Source: Myxococcales bacterium
GTDB lineage: Bacteria; Myxococcota; Myxococcia; Myxococcales; Anaeromyxobacteraceae
Length of the DNA stretch: 8,579 nucleotides
Assembly: GCA_021848865.1 (NCBI GenBank)
Contig: JAJZTO010000100.1
Coordinates: 1-8,579 of the forward strand
Reading direction: 5' to 3'
A program made the translations under genes and the position numbers. A model generated the notes under the pieces. It made no database searches, was not told the DNA's origin, and saw only the letters and a program-made list of their open reading frames with translations. Of the stretch, positions 5,386 to 8,579 are shown in pieces (positions within the stretch are counted from its first letter, which is position 1; each line of letters opens with the position of its first letter).

Positions 5386-6269
5386 GACCGCTCGCGGCGG
5401 CCGCGCTCGCGGGCCTCGCGCTCGCCTGCGGCCACCGCCCGCAGCTCCGGCCGCCCCCGCCGCTCGGCGGGGAGCCCGCGCGGCCTCCGCCGGCCGCGGA
5501 CGGCGCCCCGGCCCCCGTCCCCGGCCGGGGTGCGGGAGACGGAGCCCGCGCCGCGGCGGACGCGCGCGCCCCCCTCCCGCCCGAGCCGACCGAGCCCCAC
5601 GTCGAGCCCGACCTGCTCGGGGCCGTCCACGTGGTGAAGAAGGGCGAGACCCTGTACCGCATCGCCCGGACCTACGGCATCGCGCCGCGCGACCTCATGG
5701 AGGTGAACGACCTCTCCGACCCGCGCCAGCTCCGGCCCGGGACCGAGCTGTTCGTCCCCGGGGCCCGCCGGGCGCTGGACGTCCCTTCGCTCGCGCCCGG
5801 GGGCCCGGTCGAGCCGGAGCCGGAGGAGCCGCCCGAGCCCGCCCCCCGGCCCCCGCCGCCCCGCCCCGGCGCCGCCCCGGCGGCCCGCGCCGCCGACGGC
5901 CGCACGCCGCTGCGCTGGCCGGTGCGCGGCGTGCTCTACAGCCGCTTCGGGATGCGCCAGGGGCAGCGCCACGACGGCATCGACATCGCCGCCCCCGAGG
6001 GCGCGGCGGTCTCCGCCGCCGCCGACGGCACGGTGGTCTACGCCGGCCGGCAGGCCGGCTACGGCCAGATCGTCATCCTGCGCCACGCCGGCGGGCTGCT
6101 CACGCTCTACGCCCACAACGCCAAGGTCCTGGTGCCCGAGGGCGCCCACGTGAAGGGCGGGGAGCCCATCGCCCGGGTGGGCCAGTCGGGCAAGACCACC
6201 GGCCCGCACCTCCACTTCGAGGTGCGCCAGGGGACCCGGCCCCGCAACCCCTTGCTTTACCTGAGGTGA
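5382..6269 (+). CDS. nlpD: LysM + M23 (LytM) lipoprotein, NlpD-like
   Basis: This 295-residue protein starts at the GTG overlapping the surE stop. Residues 1-16 form a short signal peptide ending in 'LALAC', a permissive lipobox, so it is probably lipidated at C16 and held in the cell envelope. A Pro/Ala/Arg-rich spacer (17-77) leads to one LysM domain (about 82-126, 'VHVVKKGETLYRIARTYGI...LRPGTELFVPG') that binds peptidoglycan. A second Pro/Glu-rich linker (about 140-172) precedes the M23/LytM domain (about 178-292). Its zinc and catalytic residues are all present: H197 and D201 ('RHDGIDIA'), H245 ('YAHN') and H276/H278 ('GPHLHFEV'). E. coli NlpD has a degenerate site and works as an amidase activator. 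The intact site here suggests real endopeptidase activity, though activity is inferred. The nlpD symbol is by architecture and by linkage to surE. Confidence 0.9.
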   Translation: MRPLAAAALAGLALACGHRPQLRPPPPLGGEPARPPPAADGAPAPVPGRGAGDGARAAADARAPLPPEPTEPHVEPDLLGAVHVVKKGETLYRIARTYGIAPRDLMEVNDLSDPRQLRPGTELFVPGARRALDVPSLAPGGPVEPEPEEPPEPAPRPPPPRPGAAPAARAADGRTPLRWPVRGVLYSRFGMRQGQRHDGIDIAAPEGAAVSAAADGTVVYAGRQAGYGQIVILRHAGGLLTLYAHNAKVLVPEGAHVKGGEPIARVGQSGKTTGPHLHFEVRQGTRPRNPLLYLR

Positions 6270-6292
6270 ACGCCGCGCGCCGCGGGCGCATC

Positions 6293-6301
6293 TGCTATCC
6301 T
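6293..6301 (+). promoter_or_regulatory. Candidate extended -10 for leaderless apt
   Basis: TGCTATCCT is an extended -10 (TGN followed by TATCCT, 6296-6301) ending 7 nt before the ATG at 6309, which has no Shine-Dalgarno. An extended -10 could make up for the poor -35 region. It would drive apt and the two tightly linked genes downstream, separately from surE-nlpD. Confidence 0.5.
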
Positions 6302-6308
6302 CGCCGGC

Positions 6309-6824
6309 ATGGACGAGGTCCGCGCCCGCATCCGCGACGTCCCCGACTTCCCGAGGAAGGGGATCGTCTTCAAGGACATCACCCCGGTCCTGGCCGATCC
6401 GAAGCTCTTCCACCGCGTGGTGGACACCCTGACGGCCCGCTGGAGGGGGGAGAAGGTCGCGAAGGTGGTCGGCATCGAGTCGCGCGGCTTCCTCCTCGCC
6501 GCCCCGGTCGCCTACGCCCTCGGCGCCGGCCTGTGCATCGTCCGCAAGCCCGGCAAGCTGCCCTGGCAGACGGTCCGCGAGGCCTACCAGCTCGAGTACG
6601 GCGAGGACGCGCTCGAGCTGCACGTCGACGCGGTGGGCCCCGGCGACCGGGTGCTGGTGGTGGACGACGTCCTCGCCACCGGCGGCACCGCCTCGGCGGT
6701 GGGCAGCCTGGTGGGGCGCCAGGGCGCGGAGCTGCTCGGCTATTCCTTCCTCATCGAGCTGGGCTTCCTGGGCGGGGCCCGGCGCCTGGGCACGAGCCAC
6801 ATCCACGCCATCGTCCGGTACTGA
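6309..6824 (+). CDS. apt: Adenine phosphoribosyltransferase
   Basis: Adenine phosphoribosyltransferase joins adenine and PRPP to make AMP in purine salvage, in the cytoplasm. The 171-residue length is typical. Evidence: the N-terminal 'IRDVPDFPRKGIVFKDITPVL' (residues 8-28), which is highly characteristic; 'VVGIESRGFLLAAPVAYALG' (53-72); the flexible catalytic loop 'RKPGKLPWQTVREAYQLEYG' (79-98); and the PRPP-binding motif VLVVDDVLATGGTASA (115-130), with the acidic pair D119/D120 followed by the ATGGT loop. The C-terminal 'LIELGFLGGARRL' (148-160) is also typical. The gene starts 39 nt after the NlpD-like gene and its stop is one base from the next start codon, so it probably heads a three-gene operon. 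I see no broken motifs. Confidence 0.97.
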   Translation: MDEVRARIRDVPDFPRKGIVFKDITPVLADPKLFHRVVDTLTARWRGEKVAKVVGIESRGFLLAAPVAYALGAGLCIVRKPGKLPWQTVREAYQLEYGEDALELHVDAVGPGDRVLVVDDVLATGGTASAVGSLVGRQGAELLGYSFLIELGFLGGARRLGTSHIHAIVRY

Positions 6825-6825
6825 G

Positions 6826-7533
6826 TTGACCGCGACCTCCATATCCGGCACCGCCCGGGTCGTCGACGCCCGGGACGAGACGCCGGCGCTGCGGGCGCTG
6901 CGGCTGGAGCTGCCGGCGCCGCTGGCGGCGCGCCACGAGCGGCCCGGCCAGGTGGTGAAGCTGCGCACGCCGGTGGGGGAGGCCTACTTCGCGCTGGCGA
7001 GCGCGCCGTCCTCCGAGGGGCGCGTCGACCTGCTGGTGAAGCGCGGGGGCACGGTGGCCGACGCCGCGGTGGCGCTGGCGACCCCGGGCGCCCCGCTGGA
7101 GCTCACCGCCCCGTTCGGCAAGGGCTTCCCGGTGGAGGAGGCGCGGGGGCGCGACGTGCTGCTCTTCGCCGCCGGCTCGGGGATCGCCCCCATCCGCTCG
7201 CTCATCCAGCACCTCGCCGCCGACCGCGAGGCCTTCGGCCGCGTCACCCTCTTCTACGGCCAGCGCCGGGGCGCCGACTTCGCCTACCTGCGCGAGCACC
7301 TGGCCTGGGAGCGACGCGGCGTGCGGGTGGTGCTCTGCCCCTCGGCCGAGGACTCGGCCTGGCGCGGCGTCCGCGGCCGCGTGCAGGAGGTGGCCAGCGC
7401 CGTGGCCTTCGGCGGCGCGGTGCCCGGGGACGCCGTCGCCTTCGCCTGCGGGATGACCGCCATGGTGGAGGAGGTCCGGGCCACGCTGGCCCGCGCCGGG
7501 ATCCCGCCGCAGCGGGTCCACGCCAACTTCTGA
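6826..7533 (+). CDS. FAD/NAD(P)-binding oxidoreductase (ferredoxin reductase-like)
   Basis: This 235-residue protein has the ferredoxin-NADP+ reductase fold order: an N-terminal FAD-binding beta barrel (about 5-100), then an NAD(P)-binding domain (about 108-235). 'PGQVVKLRTPVGEAYFALASAPS' (40-62) is the flavin-side region. The usual RxYS FAD motif is replaced by 'FALASAPS', as in a divergent branch of FNR-like proteins. 'FAAGSGIAPIRSLIQHL' (114-130) is the pyridine-nucleotide loop, 'LFYGQRRGADFAYLREH' (142-158) is typical, and 'FACGMTAMVEEVRATLARAGIP' (206-227) holds the CGM motif near the C-terminus. There is no C-terminal four-Cys 2Fe-2S cluster, so it is not a PyrK or hydrogenase gamma-type electron-transfer subunit. 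The substrate is unknown. It starts with TTG one base after the apt stop, without a Shine-Dalgarno, so translation probably depends on coupling; no other start lies before the conserved region. Confidence 0.85.
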   Translation: MTATSISGTARVVDARDETPALRALRLELPAPLAARHERPGQVVKLRTPVGEAYFALASAPSSEGRVDLLVKRGGTVADAAVALATPGAPLELTAPFGKGFPVEEARGRDVLLFAAGSGIAPIRSLIQHLAADREAFGRVTLFYGQRRGADFAYLREHLAWERRGVRVVLCPSAEDSAWRGVRGRVQEVASAVAFGGAVPGDAVAFACGMTAMVEEVRATLARAGIPPQRVHANF

Positions 7534-7535
7534 CC

Positions 7536-8573
7536 ATGGTCCGCGCCTCCACCGGCCGCTTCATCCTCTACCTGCTCGCCGCCCTGGCGGTGGCGATGCT
7601 GGTGCTGATGATCGCCCCGTTCGCCGCCCCGCTGCTGGTGGCGGCGGTGCTGGCCGGAGCGCTCTATCCGCTGAACGAGCGGCTGGCGGCGCTGCTGCGC
7701 GGCCGGCGCCGGCTGGCGGCCGGGCTGATGACGGTGGCGGTGCTCCTGGCCATCGTGCTCCCCGTCGGCTCCCTCGGGCTGGTGGCGGTGAAGCAGGTGG
7801 GCGCCGGCATCGACTGGGTCCGGAACGCGATCCAGAGCGAGGGGGTGTCGGGCCTGGCCCGGATGCTCCCCGAGCCGCTCGACGGGCTCGCGTCCCAGGT
7901 CCTGGCCGAGCTCCCCTCCGACCTGGCGCGGCTCGAGACCGTGGCCGCCCAGCAGAGCGGGCGGGCGGCGGCGCTGGTGGGCGGCTTCCTCAGCGCCACC
8001 GGCGTGGCGGCGCTGAAGACCTTCCTGGCGCTGGTGGCCTTCTTCTTCCTGCTGCTGGACGGCCCGGTGCTGGTGCGCTGGCTCGACGAGGCGGTCCCGC
8101 TGCAGCGCGGCCAGGTGGCCGAGCTGCTCCGCGACTTCCGCCGGGCCACGGTGGCGGTGCTCTTCTCCTCGCTGGCGACCGCCGCGGTCCAGTCGGTGGC
8201 CGCCTGGCTCGGCTACCTCGTCACCCGCGTCCCGCACGCCGCCTTCTTCGGCCTGGTCACCTTCCTCATCGCCCTGGTGCCGGCGCTGGGCGCGGCGCCG
8301 GTGGTGGTCGGGGTGGGCATCCTCCAGCTCGGCACCGGCTCACGCCTGGCGGGCTTCGTGCTGCTCGCCTGGGCGGTGCCGGTGTCGCTCATCGACAACC
8401 TGCTCCGGCCGATGCTGCTGCGGCGCGGGCTGGCGGTGCACCCGGCGGTGATCTTCTTCACGCTGCTGGGCGGCCTGGCGGCCTTCGGCCCCATCGGCTT
8501 CCTGCTGGGGCCCCTCTCGCTCGCCTTCCTGCTGGCCGTGATCCGGATGTTCGGGCGCGACCAGGGGATGTGA
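7536..8573 (+). CDS. AI-2E family transporter (PF01594-type membrane protein)
   Basis: This 345-residue integral membrane protein has AI-2E family architecture and normal length. An N-terminal pair of TM helices (about 8-43) is followed by 'LYPLNERLAALL' and another hydrophobic segment (60-86). A soluble, less hydrophobic stretch comes next (about 88-145), then five or so further helices from about 147 on. Signature stretches are 'FFLLLDGPVLVRWLDEAVPL' (170-189), 'FRRATVAVLFSSLATAAVQSVAAWLGY' (201-227), 'FFGLVTFLIALVPALGAAPV' (237-256) and 'LIDNLLRPMLLRRGLAVHPAVIFFTLLGGLAAFGPIGFLLGPL' (285-327). Family members include E. coli TqsA (AI-2 export) and Na+/H+ antiporters, so the name does not fix the substrate. 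It starts 2 nt after the oxidoreductase stop with no Shine-Dalgarno, as the last visible gene of the apt operon. It is complete; only six bases follow. Confidence 0.94.
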   Translation: MVRASTGRFILYLLAALAVAMLVLMIAPFAAPLLVAAVLAGALYPLNERLAALLRGRRRLAAGLMTVAVLLAIVLPVGSLGLVAVKQVGAGIDWVRNAIQSEGVSGLARMLPEPLDGLASQVLAELPSDLARLETVAAQQSGRAAALVGGFLSATGVAALKTFLALVAFFFLLLDGPVLVRWLDEAVPLQRGQVAELLRDFRRATVAVLFSSLATAAVQSVAAWLGYLVTRVPHAAFFGLVTFLIALVPALGAAPVVVGVGILQLGTGSRLAGFVLLAWAVPVSLIDNLLRPMLLRRGLAVHPAVIFFTLLGGLAAFGPIGFLLGPLSLAFLLAVIRMFGRDQGM

Positions 8574-8579
8574 CGGCCG

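Noticed and set aside
7536..8573. AI-2E transporter as evidence of quorum sensing by AI-2
   Set aside because: The family name is broad and includes ion antiporters. No luxS or lsr genes are in the window.

Overview
This 8.6-kb window is very GC-rich, with dense coding, strong G/C bias at third codon positions, and little but G and C between genes. The base composition and the protein types suggest a high-GC myxobacterium such as Anaeromyxobacter. That assignment is an inference; there is no rRNA or other marker here to prove it. The content is mostly chromosomal housekeeping. I see no phage, transposon, CRISPR, tRNA or rRNA, and no clear new multi-gene system.

Layout. A partial minus-strand gene runs off the left edge (1-196) and may be the N-terminus of a GNAT/DUF482-type acyltransferase. 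A 452-bp divergent intergenic region (197-648) follows. It has no credible gene but contains a long bulged inverted repeat (306-379). Next come two different YbaK/EbsC-superfamily proteins in tandem (649-1119 and 1135-1617); the second is a recognisable Cys-tRNA(Pro) deacylase. A DUF853/YjgR-type HerA-like ATPase (1690-3141) is followed by a convergent two-TM membrane protein on the minus strand (3118-3705), whose 3' end overlaps it by 24 bp. A YwiC-like membrane protein (3809-4597) is divergent from that.

The right half is a rightward run: surE (4621-5385), a LysM/M23 lipoprotein of NlpD type (5382-6269), apt (6309-6824), a flavin/NAD(P)-binding oxidoreductase (6826-7533) and an AI-2E family membrane protein (7536-8573). 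surE and the nlpD-like gene share a GTGA overlap. The last three genes are separated by 1 and 2 nt, so they are almost certainly one operon.

Functional themes are tRNA misacylation proofreading (YbaK proteins), nucleotide metabolism (SurE, Apt) and cell-wall remodelling (NlpD-like). The most interesting recurring signal is regulatory. Several genes without a Shine-Dalgarno sequence have a -10-like hexamer ending 6-8 nt before the start codon. This is the geometry expected of leaderless transcripts, while the two genes with a strong Shine-Dalgarno lack it.
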